Positions 22,854 through 28,298 of a stretch of DNA of 28,298 nucleotides are shown here, one piece after another (position 1 is the stretch's first letter; each line of letters starts with the position of its first letter). Source of the stretch: a virus; IMG/VR virus record IMGVR_UViG_3300021959_000293, positions 1 to 28,298 of that record. The stretch is one strand, 5' to 3'. Under the pieces are notes generated by a model. That model was not told the DNA's origin, did not search any database, and saw nothing but the letters and a program-made list of their open reading frames with translations. The translations under genes were made by a program, and so were the position numbers.

Positions 22854-24005
22854 ATGTTTAGCTTGCATTCATTCGCGGCCGCAGCTTTTGCCGATGCTGG
22901 GGTTGAAAACTTCGAACTTGGTGCGAATGCAATCACCACTGGTTCACCGGATGTGGCATCGGTCACACTAAGTCACATTTACAATCTTGCCGGCGATGAC
23001 GTCACGACAGGATCACCGTCGCTGGGTCAACCTACAGTCGCACAAGAACATGATCTTGGCGGCAATGGGTTCGACACTGGTTCGGTCGATATTCCGACAA
23101 CAGGCATCAATCAAGAACACGCGCTTGTTGGGAACGGTGTCACCACTGGCACACCGGACATTGATACATTGCCGATGTCTGAAGAAGAAACGTTCAACAC
23201 ATCTAATTTGTTGACTTATTCAGCGATTGTTGATCAGGCGGCGTTGACGCAAGAACATGATCTTGATGCAAATGACGTGACAACCGGTGCGCCATCTGTA
23301 CCACAGACAAGCCTAATCGAAACCGTTCCTTTGTTTGCATCGGCTATCACAACAGGAACGCCGACAATTGGCACATCTGACATCGGACAGGAACACGGGT
23401 TTGCGGCCGATGCTATCACAACCGGTCAACCGGATTTGGACACTTGCACAATGTCCGAAGACGAAAGTTTCGCAACCGGCGAATTGGCGACGGGCGCAGC
23501 GGACGTCGGATCGGCCGCGATCACCCAAGAACATGACCTTTCCGGCGATGACATCACAACCGGTGCAGTCGTTATTGATCTGACGTCGATCACGCAAGAT
23601 CACGCCATCAGTGGCGACACAATAACCACAGGCACACCGTCGGTCGCATCCACATCAATCACCCAAGTTCACATTATAGTTGGCAGCGCGATCACAACAG
23701 GCGCACCGGCGAACGATAACGCCGCACTGACGCAAGAACACGATCTGAATGGTGACACACTGGAAACAGGCGTTCCGGTGCTGGATGGCGCGGAATTCGC
23801 CCAGATACACGTTTTATCAGGGGAAACAATAACCACCGGCGCACCATCGATCCCAATATTGATATTCGATCCAGCATTCGCGCGGACGGTAAATGTGGGC
23901 GACTTGTCACAGAACGTCGTTGTGGTCGGGGAACACAACTTTGCAACATTAACAACTTTTGGTATAAATAGTGTATCAATAGACGCATCCAATGAGGTCG
24001 CATAG
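22854..24005 (+). CDS. 23-residue repeat protein, probable virion fibre or tip
   Basis: After a 26-residue start (FSLHSFAAAAFADAGVENFE), this 383-residue protein has 13 consecutive 23-residue units and one partial unit. The pattern is [IVL]-x-T-G-x-P-x-[IVL]-x(5)-[IL]-x-Q-E-H-x-[LI]-x-G-x-x. There are no insertions between units. The last 40 residues (FDPAFARTVNVGDLSQNVVV, LTTFGINSVSIDASNEVA) form a different end. The repeats would suit stacked beta hairpins in an elongated fibre. It is followed directly by an Ig-like protein gene. The start ATG is the first after the divergent spacer; the ribosome site is weak. Confidence 0.8.
   Translation: MFSLHSFAAAAFADAGVENFELGANAITTGSPDVASVTLSHIYNLAGDDVTTGSPSLGQPTVAQEHDLGGNGFDTGSVDIPTTGINQEHALVGNGVTTGTPDIDTLPMSEEETFNTSNLLTYSAIVDQAALTQEHDLDANDVTTGAPSVPQTSLIETVPLFASAITTGTPTIGTSDIGQEHGFAADAITTGQPDLDTCTMSEDESFATGELATGAADVGSAAITQEHDLSGDDITTGAVVIDLTSITQDHAISGDTITTGTPSVASTSITQVHIIVGSAITTGAPANDNAALTQEHDLNGDTLETGVPVLDGAEFAQIHVLSGETITTGAPSIPILIFDPAFARTVNVGDLSQNVVVVGEHNFATLTTFGINSVSIDASNEVA
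22932..23828 (+). repeat. Thirteen tandem 69-bp coding repeats
   Basis: The repeats have an exact 69-base period for 13 units (897 bases) and continue partly after 23829. A higher order is also visible: units 4-5 (PDIDTLPMSEEETFN) resemble units 8-9 (PDLDTCTMSEDESFA), four units apart. This suggests block duplication of 276 bases on top of single-unit growth. Confidence 0.8.
23941..23968 (+). promoter_or_regulatory. Candidate sigma-70 promoter before the lysis region
   Basis: TTGCAA (23941-23946) and TATAAA (23963-23968) are separated by 16 bases, and a TGG precedes the -10 box in the extended form. It falls in the last codons of the repeat protein and would drive the Ig-like and lysis genes. 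It is predicted by eye only. Confidence 0.4.
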
Positions 24006-24329
24006 ATGAAATTTTACATAAAACAGAATGACACCGCACCAATACTGGCGGCGACTTTGAAAGATGCTGATGAAAATGCGGTTGATCTTGATGGCACTTC
24101 GGTTCGATTTCATATGCGGGAAGTTGGCGGGACGACTTCGAAAGTTGATGCAGCGGCCACATTGGTCGATGCGAATGCGGGACAAGTTAAATATACTTGG
24201 TCCGCTGATGACACTGACACGATTGGTTCGTATCAGGCGGAATTCGAAGTCACTTACGCTGACAGTCGGATCGAAACGTTTCCGAATAATGGATATATCC
24301 GCGTCGAAATCATCGACGATATTGCATGA
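24006..24329 (+). CDS. Ig-like virion protein, BppU N-terminal type
   Basis: This 107-residue protein starts KFYIKQNDTAPILAATLKDA and continues with VDLDGTSVRFHMREVGGTTS and TIGSYQAEFEVTYADSRIET. The 'kqnDtaP.l...L.d..g..vdL.g..V.f.m' pattern is typical of the Ig-like domain at the N-terminus of baseplate upper proteins and of free-standing phage proteins of the same type. It ends PNNGYIRVEIIDDIA. It probably decorates the tail tip or links fibres. It follows the repeat protein directly and opens the segment driven by the candidate promoter. Confidence 0.6.
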   Translation: MKFYIKQNDTAPILAATLKDADENAVDLDGTSVRFHMREVGGTTSKVDAAATLVDANAGQVKYTWSADDTDTIGSYQAEFEVTYADSRIETFPNNGYIRVEIIDDIA

Positions 24330-24339
24330 GGTTGGACAG

Positions 24340-24531
24340 TTGGCACGATCAGTTCAGGAAGCACATAATCGGATTGACCAGATGGAACCACGTCTGACCC
24401 GTGTTGAAACCCAAGTCGAAGAACGGTGGCGTGAAACGATCATCCGGATCAAACGTATCGAACACATCATGATCGCAACGGCGGCGGCAATCATTGGTTT
24501 ACTTGTGACCGTGTTGACGAAAATGGGATGA
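24340..24531 (+). CDS. XhlA-like coiled-coil membrane protein
   Basis: This 63-residue protein has a charged helical N-terminal part with heptads (EAHNRIDQMEPRLTRVETQV, EERWRETIIRIKRIEHIM) and one C-terminal membrane segment (IATAAAIIGLLVTVLTKMG). This is the XhlA/haemolysin-type layout found beside holins. I chose the TTG at 24340 because GAGG lies 8 bases upstream and no in-frame ATG fits; a second TTG at 24322 is possible. It lies 1 base before the next gene. It would take part in membrane permeabilisation, which is inferred from type and position. Confidence 0.6.
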   Translation: MARSVQEAHNRIDQMEPRLTRVETQVEERWRETIIRIKRIEHIMIATAAAIIGLLVTVLTKMG

Positions 24532-24532
24532 C

Positions 24533-25006
24533 ATGATTGATCCGATAACAGCGGCGGGATTAGCAACATCCGCGTTTAATGCGATTAAACACGGGATTTC
24601 CGTCGGTCGTGATCTTCAAGACATGGGTGGCCAACTTGCCCAATGGGGCAAAGCGGTTTCTGACTTCAATTATGGCGAAGAAAAAGCGAAAAACCCGCCT
24701 TGGTATACATTCAAAGGATCAGATAGCGAAACCGCGCTGATGATATGGAATGAACGGCGCAAGCTGGATGAAATGCGGAAAACCATCAAGGATCATATTT
24801 CTTTCGTTTATGGTCCATCAGCTTGGGATGAAGTTTTGGCGATTGAGGCCAAGATGCGAAAGCAGCGGAAAGATGAACTTTATCGCAAAGAAGAATTGAA
24901 GCGACAAATCATCGAATGGGTTGCTGGGATTATTTTGGCGGCGTCCGGCGTTGCTATTATGGCGGCGGTCATTTGGTTGGTCGGCAGAAACAAAGGTCAC
25001 TGGTGA
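24533..25006 (+). CDS. Tail-anchored membrane protein of the lysis region
   Basis: This 157-residue protein begins with a Gly/Ala-rich amphipathic segment (DPITAAGLATSAFNAIKHGI). It has a polar middle (GEEKAKNPPWYTFKGSDSET) and a long charged helix (EAKMRKQRKDELYRKEELKR), and ends in one membrane segment (WVAGIILAASGVAIMAAVIW) with a short basic tail. I know similar proteins from marine phage lysis or late regions but no defined function. The helix plus single anchor could act like a spanin part or an anti-holin. It overlaps the next gene by one base. Confidence 0.65.
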   Translation: MIDPITAAGLATSAFNAIKHGISVGRDLQDMGGQLAQWGKAVSDFNYGEEKAKNPPWYTFKGSDSETALMIWNERRKLDEMRKTIKDHISFVYGPSAWDEVLAIEAKMRKQRKDELYRKEELKRQIIEWVAGIILAASGVAIMAAVIWLVGRNKGHW

Positions 25007-25182
25007 TGCTTTATGTTCTTATATTCATCCAATACATTCCATCGGCTTCCCTGAAATATTATCAGATCGGTCCGACGTATTCGACCTATGAGCAATGCGA
25101 AGACGAACGCAGAAAAGCGCGTGAAGGTTTAATCGTTCACAACAGTCAGACGGTTGTTTGCCTTGAAGTTGCTGGAAAATAG
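25006..25182 (+). CDS. Small exported or membrane protein with two cysteines
   Basis: This 58-residue protein starts with a hydrophobic segment (LYVLIFIQYIPSAS) that could be a signal peptide or short anchor. A small domain follows with two cysteines (TYSTYEQCEDERRKAREGL, NSQTVVCLEVAGK). Such two-Cys small domains are common in periplasmic proteins of alphaproteobacterial phages. The start overlaps the previous stop (TGATG). No lipobox is present, so it is not a typical outer-membrane spanin. Confidence 0.6.
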   Translation: MLYVLIFIQYIPSASLKYYQIGPTYSTYEQCEDERRKAREGLIVHNSQTVVCLEVAGK

Positions 25183-25318
25183 GCTGGGCCAGTGGGTTGT
25201 TTTGACGCACGAAGGAAAAGTCGCTATTATCACGACAAACAAACGGGTTGCCGAAAGGTTTGTCGATGAACAAAGAAAATTACGATCTAAACGGAAACGG
25301 GACAATCGATCAGGATGA
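25169..25318 (+). CDS. Candidate 49-residue basic protein (non-ATG start)
   Basis: A frame beginning with TTG at 25169 reads ENRLGQWVVLTHEGKVAIIT, then TNKRVAERFVDEQRKLRS and a basic end (KRKRDNRSG). It overlaps both neighbours (14 bases with the previous gene, 53 with the next) but fills an otherwise empty gap of 83 bases. The sequence looks protein-like, with a beta hairpin and then a basic helix. No strong ribosome site is seen; TTG at 25163 is another option. Confidence is low to moderate. Confidence 0.35.
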   Translation: MLENRLGQWVVLTHEGKVAIITTNKRVAERFVDEQRKLRSKRKRDNRSG

Positions 25319-25574
25319 ACGCGAAATCATGCTGGAAGATCGTCGTCGTCGGATGGAAGACGAAGACCACAAACGCGATGCTCAATTAAAGATGACTTGG
25401 TTCGCATTGTCCGGAATGCTGGGCTATCCGTTCTTGATTGTTATCGCGTCTTATCTTGGCCTTGAAGTTGCCGCCGATTTACTTGCGGACATTGCGGCGG
25501 TTTATGTTGTGGCGGTGTCCGGTGTGACGGCCGCATATTTTGGATTTTCTGCAATGGGGGGAACTAAGAAATGA
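25266..25574 (+). CDS. EF-hand loop membrane protein, holin-like
   Basis: This 102-residue protein has a full EF-hand-type calcium loop at residues 7-18, DLNGNGTIDQDE: D7, N9, N11, Gly12, I14, D15 and E18 fit the consensus. A highly charged helix follows (REIMLEDRRRRMEDEDHKRD), then two membrane segments (WFALSGMLGYPFLIVIASYL; LADIAAVYVVAVSGVTAAYF). I chose ATG 25266 because AAAGG lies 7 bases upstream; a TTG at 25248 is less likely. It precedes the 3-TM holin and overlaps it by ATGA. A holin, anti-holin or regulator role is inferred. Confidence 0.7.
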   Translation: MNKENYDLNGNGTIDQDEREIMLEDRRRRMEDEDHKRDAQLKMTWFALSGMLGYPFLIVIASYLGLEVAADLLADIAAVYVVAVSGVTAAYFGFSAMGGTKK

Positions 25575-25951
25575 AACTTCTATCATCACTGATCGAACCG
25601 GTCACTGGCATCATCGATAAGGTTGTCGCTGATAAAGATCAGGCGGCAAAGTTGGCGCATGAAATCGCAACGATGTCGGAAAAACACGCGCAGCAAGCAT
25701 TGCTGGCACAATTGGAAATCAACAAGGCCGAAGCGTCATCGGGATCGGTGTTCAAAGGCGGTTGGCGGCCGGCCGTTGGTTGGGTGTGTGCGCTGGGGTT
25801 CGCGGTGAACTTCCTTGTGTCACCAATTGCCGCCGGTTTCGGTGTCGCTATTCCACAAGCTGACACATCGGTCATGATGCCGGTGTTGATGGGCATGTTG
25901 GGACTTGGCGGCTTACGCAGCTTCGAAAAGGTGAAAAAGGTATCATCATGA
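25571..25951 (+). CDS. Holin, GTA 3-TM type
   Basis: This 126-residue protein has an amphipathic N-terminal helix (LSSLIEPVTGIIDKVVADKD) and then GGWRPAVGWVCALGFAVNFL. A second hydrophobic stretch around VSPIAAGFGVAI and a final TSVMMPVLMGMLGLGGLRSF follow, ending EKVKKV. This matches the GTA_holin_3TM type known from gene transfer agents and many alphaproteobacterial phages. It would open the inner membrane for the endolysin encoded next, whose ATG overlaps its stop (ATGA). It was recognised with good confidence from the conserved 'GGWRP.vGW' and 'GLGG.RS.EK.K' motifs. Confidence 0.88.
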   Translation: MKLLSSLIEPVTGIIDKVVADKDQAAKLAHEIATMSEKHAQQALLAQLEINKAEASSGSVFKGGWRPAVGWVCALGFAVNFLVSPIAAGFGVAIPQADTSVMMPVLMGMLGLGGLRSFEKVKKVSS

Positions 25952-26406
25952 GTGAATTCAAACTAAGCCGTCGCAGTCTTGACCGTCTGGAAGGTGTCGA
26001 CGAAGAATTGGTCGCGGTCGTAAAATATGCCATCACATGTTCGAAGATCGACTTCGGCGTGGTGCAAGGTTTAAGAACCGTTTCACAACAAAAGGAACTG
26101 GTTGCGAAGGGTGCATCCCAAACCATGAAATCGAAGCATCTGGACGGCCTTGCGGTCGATTTAATGTGTTTCATAAATGGCCGCGCAAGCTGGGAATTGA
26201 ACCTTTATGATGAAGTCGCTGATGCCATGAAGGAAGGCGCGAACGTTGTCGGGTGTCGCATCCGCTGGGGCGCAGCTTGGCACATCGACAATATTGGCGA
26301 TTGGGACGGAACGTCCGAAGACGCGATGAACGCTTATGTCGACCTTAGACGTTCGCAGGGCCGCCGACCCTTCATTGACGGTCCACATTTTGAAAAGATG
26401 GTCTAA
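25948..26406 (+). CDS. Endolysin, M15-type L-alanyl-D-glutamate peptidase
   Basis: This 152-residue peptidase would cut the peptide part of peptidoglycan. The zinc-binding motif SKHLDGLAVDL gives H64 and D71, and the C-terminal part has RWGAAW followed by DGPHFE with H147, as in M15C/VanY-like phage enzymes. The FGVVQGLRTVSQQKELVAKG segment is also typical of the family. No signal peptide is present, so release depends on the holin just before it. Its last 35 bases overlap convergently with the minus-strand gene at 26372. Confidence 0.92.
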   Translation: MSEFKLSRRSLDRLEGVDEELVAVVKYAITCSKIDFGVVQGLRTVSQQKELVAKGASQTMKSKHLDGLAVDLMCFINGRASWELNLYDEVADAMKEGANVVGCRIRWGAAWHIDNIGDWDGTSEDAMNAYVDLRRSQGRRPFIDGPHFEKMV

Positions 26407-26608
26407 GCACCGGCCGAATTGACTTCGACAGAACGCCGGTGTCCAAGCACCACATGTCAACATCACCATCCGCGAAAAAGTATTTGTCCATGTCTTCATT
26501 GTCGCGGATGGCGATCTGACACGCTTCACGGCTGGGAAGGATCAAATAGGTGTCGATGTTCCGTCCGGCGATTTGATAATTTATAAACAGGGCAGTGAAG
26601 AATTCCAT
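26372..26608 (-). CDS. Small protein, function unknown
   Basis: This 78-residue protein begins EFFTALFINYQIAGRNIDTY and contains LPSREACQIAIRDNEDMDKY and DVDMWCLDTGVLSKSIRPVL. An AGAAAGG ribosome site lies 8 bases before its ATG, which supports it as real. The layout (beta strand, helix after 'SREAC', then 'WCL.tg') resembles small phage proteins of unknown role. It is last in the minus-strand cluster and overlaps the endolysin gene tail to tail, so transcripts from both sides may interfere. Confidence 0.65.
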   Translation of the reverse strand: MEFFTALFINYQIAGRNIDTYLILPSREACQIAIRDNEDMDKYFFADGDVDMWCLDTGVLSKSIRPVLRPSFQNVDRQ

Positions 26609-26641
26609 TGCGTGACCTTTCTGGTTTGGTAAAAAGGTTCT

Positions 26642-26745
26642 TGGGGGACGACACGTTTCACATCAGAACAAAACATGCCACGGGAATGGTCTAGTGCGTT
26701 TTGACGTGTTGCCTTGCTATAGCCCGACACTTAGCGCGTCCCCCA
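26642..26745. repeat. Spaced perfect inverted repeat in the intergenic region
   Basis: TGGGGGACG (26642-26650) and CGTCCCCCA (26737-26745) are perfect inverted copies 86 bases apart. A shorter pair (ACACGT and ACGTGT) lies inside. The repeat fills nearly the whole 142-base gap between two minus-strand genes. It could be a pair of operator sites or a long stem; no clear promoter was found with it. Confidence 0.45.
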
Positions 26746-26750
26746 CGATT

Positions 26751-27116
26751 TCATTTCAGGTTATGGCGTTTGATGGCCATGGTGATGGTTGACCGCGCTT
26801 TCCCAAGCTGGTTGGCTATTTCGGCTTGGCTCAACCCGCGCTTCAATCCGCGTTCGATCTTTTCGATCAAGTCTTTGTTGCGAATTTCCTTGCCTGTTTT
26901 TGACCGGCTAGGACGGCCACCAAGCAATGCGTTCCGCTGGCTGGCCTTCAATGCTTCCCACGATTGATTGCCCATTTTCTTTCGCATGGTTTCTTGTTCC
27001 TTTTTGCAAACCTGATGCATGATCGGAAGCACAGTCAACCAAGACGTTTCATTCACCGGCACGTCGGCCGGCCATTTAAACTTTTCAATGTCAAACTGGT
27101 GAACCTGTGACGTCAT
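26751..27116 (-). CDS. HTH DNA-binding protein
   Basis: The C-terminal third of this 121-residue protein (IEKIERGLKRGLSQAEIANQ, LGKARSTITMAIKRHNLK) is a resolvase/Hin-type helix-turn-helix. The N-terminal part (QFDIEKFKWPADVPVNETSW, LTVLPIMHQVCKKEQETM) is unrelated to known regulators as far as I can tell. The middle (NALLGGRPSRSKTGKEIR) resembles linkers of phage DNA-binding proteins. AGGAAGGG lies 8 bases before its ATG. It may regulate early or late transcription, and the inverted repeat next to its 3' end is a candidate target. Confidence 0.7.
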   Translation of the reverse strand: MTSQVHQFDIEKFKWPADVPVNETSWLTVLPIMHQVCKKEQETMRKKMGNQSWEALKASQRNALLGGRPSRSKTGKEIRNKDLIEKIERGLKRGLSQAEIANQLGKARSTITMAIKRHNLK

Positions 27117-27270
27117 GATTTTTCCCTTCCTGTTTTTTTGTATTGATTATGTGCTGGGCAACAAGGCGGATTTCTTCGACTTCCCGCTTTTGCTGGTTGG
27201 GGTTCGCTTGATGTGCCGCGCACAGTCGAACGATCCGCTTCAGGTATTCAATCAGTTGTCTTTCTGTCAT
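27091..27270 (-). CDS. Small helical protein, function unknown
   Basis: This 59-residue protein reads TERQLIEYLKRIVRLCAAHQ, then NPNQQKREVEEIRLVAQHII and a polar end. It is nearly all helical and charged, as for many small phage early proteins. The ATG at 27270 is preferred because GAGG lies 6 bases before it; a longer form from 27333 lacks a better site. It overlaps the HTH gene by 26 bases and the upstream gene by 23 bases. Confidence 0.6.
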   Translation of the reverse strand: MTERQLIEYLKRIVRLCAAHQANPNQQKREVEEIRLVAQHIINTKKQEGKNHDVTGSPV

Positions 27271-27442
27271 GTTGAACCTCAATAATATACAACGATTTGT
27301 TTCCACTGCCCGAACACCATGTGCATTTTTCATGCATTGTTATCAGTCTGTCGTTCCGGTCGTATTCTGTGACTTTCTGCCACCCTGATCCGAAACATTG
27401 CCGACATGGTGTCGTTGTGTCTTCGAAATTACTATCTGTCAT
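27248..27442 (-). CDS. Small DnaJ-type zinc-finger protein
   Basis: This 64-residue protein has two CxxCxGxG units, CRQCFGSGW near residue 13 and CTWCSGSGN near residue 42. They are joined by a short linker (EYDRNDRLITMHEK), as in the cysteine-rich region of DnaJ. It would bind one zinc ion. The ATG at 27442 gives the shortest overlap (11 bases) with the gene upstream; an ATG at 27472 is an alternative. Stand-alone proteins of this type are common in phages, and their role is unknown. Confidence 0.65.
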   Translation of the reverse strand: MTDSNFEDTTTPCRQCFGSGWQKVTEYDRNDRLITMHEKCTWCSGSGNKSLYIIEVQHDRKTTD

Positions 27443-27635
27443 GGGTGACGTCCAGATCAGCGGTCTTTTCATCGACCATTATATCCGCAAGTTCCCACCC
27501 AGACGGCATTGCAGCATTCCGCCGGACCGCTGGGATGTGGATAAACGAACCCTTTGGTGAAGGAAAGCCGGTCACGCGATAATGATGGCCGTCGTGCCAA
27601 ATGTCGACATTCATTTTAAGTTCACGATATTTCAT
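27432..27635 (-). CDS. Small beta-rich protein, function unknown
   Basis: This 67-residue protein reads KYRELKMNVDIWHDGHHYRV, then TGFPSPKGSFIHIPAVRRNA and ends WELADIMVDEKTADLDVTHD. It looks like a small folded beta domain. The ATG at 27635 overlaps the upstream stop (ATGA), a usual coupling sign, and is preferred over 27644. No family is recognised. Confidence 0.55.
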   Translation of the reverse strand: MKYRELKMNVDIWHDGHHYRVTGFPSPKGSFIHIPAVRRNAAMPSGWELADIMVDEKTADLDVTHDR

Positions 27636-28298
27636 GACTTCCATTCCCGCATCAATTTTGTCGTGATGTGCTTCGCCTTTTTGCGGAAACTGTCATATAT
27701 TCTGACATTCGTTCTGCGTTTGTCGTCTATGTTCAAAAACAGAAACATCCCACGCATAAAGAATTCATTATTTAATGAACGTCCGTCTTGTTTAGGAAAC
27801 CCATAATCAAATTGCTGATAAATATCTTTCATCAGCGGCGTGAAGTTTTCGACATTCAAAGAACCTAAGTCAAGGAATGCTTTGGCGCATTCTTCGGGAT
27901 CAACCAAACCAGAACCGGCCGCAATGCAAAAGGACGCGCGAAATGGCATAGATTTGAAATTGCGATGTTTTGGTTTGATCACTTCATGGGCGATTTTTGC
28001 GTTCGTCATTAAAGGTGTGTTCAAATATTCCTCAATGTCCGCTGGGGTTGGTTTTTGAACATTCATGCAGCGCAGCAAATATTGTATCGGTCCACAGATC
28101 GAACTATGCAATCCGGTTATGTCCGAATTTGATCGATTTGCACCCTGATCCAAGTATCTAAACACGCTATCATTTTTGACCGTCGCAACCTGAAACCGGA
28201 CAACCTTGTTTGCCATGATCAACGCAAGCAATCGGTGTTGTCCGTCCAACAAAATGCCATCTATTGTGAATACAATTGGTTGCGGTGTTTCATTACTC
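27632..28298 (-). CDS. DGQHR/ParB-like domain protein, 5' end outside the window
   Basis: The frame stays open to the end of the window, so the start lies beyond it; at least 221 codons are visible. IVFTIDGILLDGQHRLLALI carries the DGQHR motif of ParB-like nuclease domains, followed by VVRFQVATVKNDSVFRYLDQ. The rest is helical (FLDLGSLNVENFTPLMKDIY, RTNVRIYDSFRKKAKHITTK). Such phage proteins are thought to act on DNA, though functions differ widely. Its stop overlaps the next gene. It heads the visible part of the minus-strand cluster. Confidence 0.78.
   Translation of the reverse strand, partial: SNETPQPIVFTIDGILLDGQHRLLALIMANKVVRFQVATVKNDSVFRYLDQGANRSNSDITGLHSSICGPIQYLLRCMNVQKPTPADIEEYLNTPLMTNAKIAHEVIKPKHRNFKSMPFRASFCIAAGSGLVDPEECAKAFLDLGSLNVENFTPLMKDIYQQFDYGFPKQDGRSLNNEFFMRGMFLFLNIDDKRRTNVRIYDSFRKKAKHITTKLMREWKS

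Noticed and set aside
26408-26441. CACCGGC/GCCGGTG inverted repeat after the endolysin as a terminator
   Set aside because: The stem is only 7 bp with a 20-base loop, has no U-run, and lies within the coding end of the minus-strand gene.

Overview
The window is a tailed-phage (or prophage) segment holding a complete late region of a long-tailed, lambda/HK97-type siphovirus, followed by the start of an oppositely oriented cluster of small early-type genes. No integrase, attachment site or bacterial flanking gene is visible, so the window does not show whether the phage is lytic or temperate. The host is most likely an alphaproteobacterium, probably marine. The holin is of the 3-TM type found in gene transfer agents, and the small virion proteins at 15.4-16.5 kb resemble proteins of roseobacter phages. 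By eye I also found no copy of GANTC, the alphaproteobacterial CcrM methylation site, anywhere in 28.3 kb.

Layout on the + strand. At 63-7.4 kb lies packaging and head: small and large terminase, a gpW-like joiner, portal, and one long reading frame that fuses an N-terminal domain, a TUDOR-like domain, an HK97-type protease, a scaffold and the major capsid protein, followed by a strong hairpin and two small genes. At 7.4-15.4 kb lie the connector and tail: head-tail attachment, tail terminator, tail tube, a G/GT chaperone pair made by a canonical -1 frameshift (A AAA AAC), a short tape measure, distal tail and hub proteins, a DUF6950-like putative peptidase, a gpJ-like tip protein and a collar-domain protein. 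At 15.4-18.8 kb lie two small virion proteins, a 463-residue Ser/Thr decapeptide-repeat protein and a protein resembling KpsS-type glycosyltransferases.

At 18.8-22.3 kb an AT-richer cassette carries tandem fibre-like and gp38-type chaperone genes, including two 'DNFDS' fibre plus chaperone pairs and a glycine-rich adhesin. This is probably the exchangeable receptor-binding module. It is followed by an inverted methyltransferase gene (22.3-22.8 kb), a protein of thirteen uninterrupted 23-residue repeats, an Ig-like protein, and a lysis region rich in small membrane proteins. That region contains an XhlA-like protein, an EF-hand membrane protein, the 3-TM holin and an M15-type endolysin.

From 28.3 kb back to 26.4 kb, tightly overlapping minus-strand genes encode a DGQHR/ParB-like protein (cut by the window edge), three small proteins, an HTH protein and a last small protein whose 3' end overlaps the endolysin gene convergently. 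Most + strand genes abut or overlap (often TAATG or ATGA), which fits one long late transcription unit with internal boosts.
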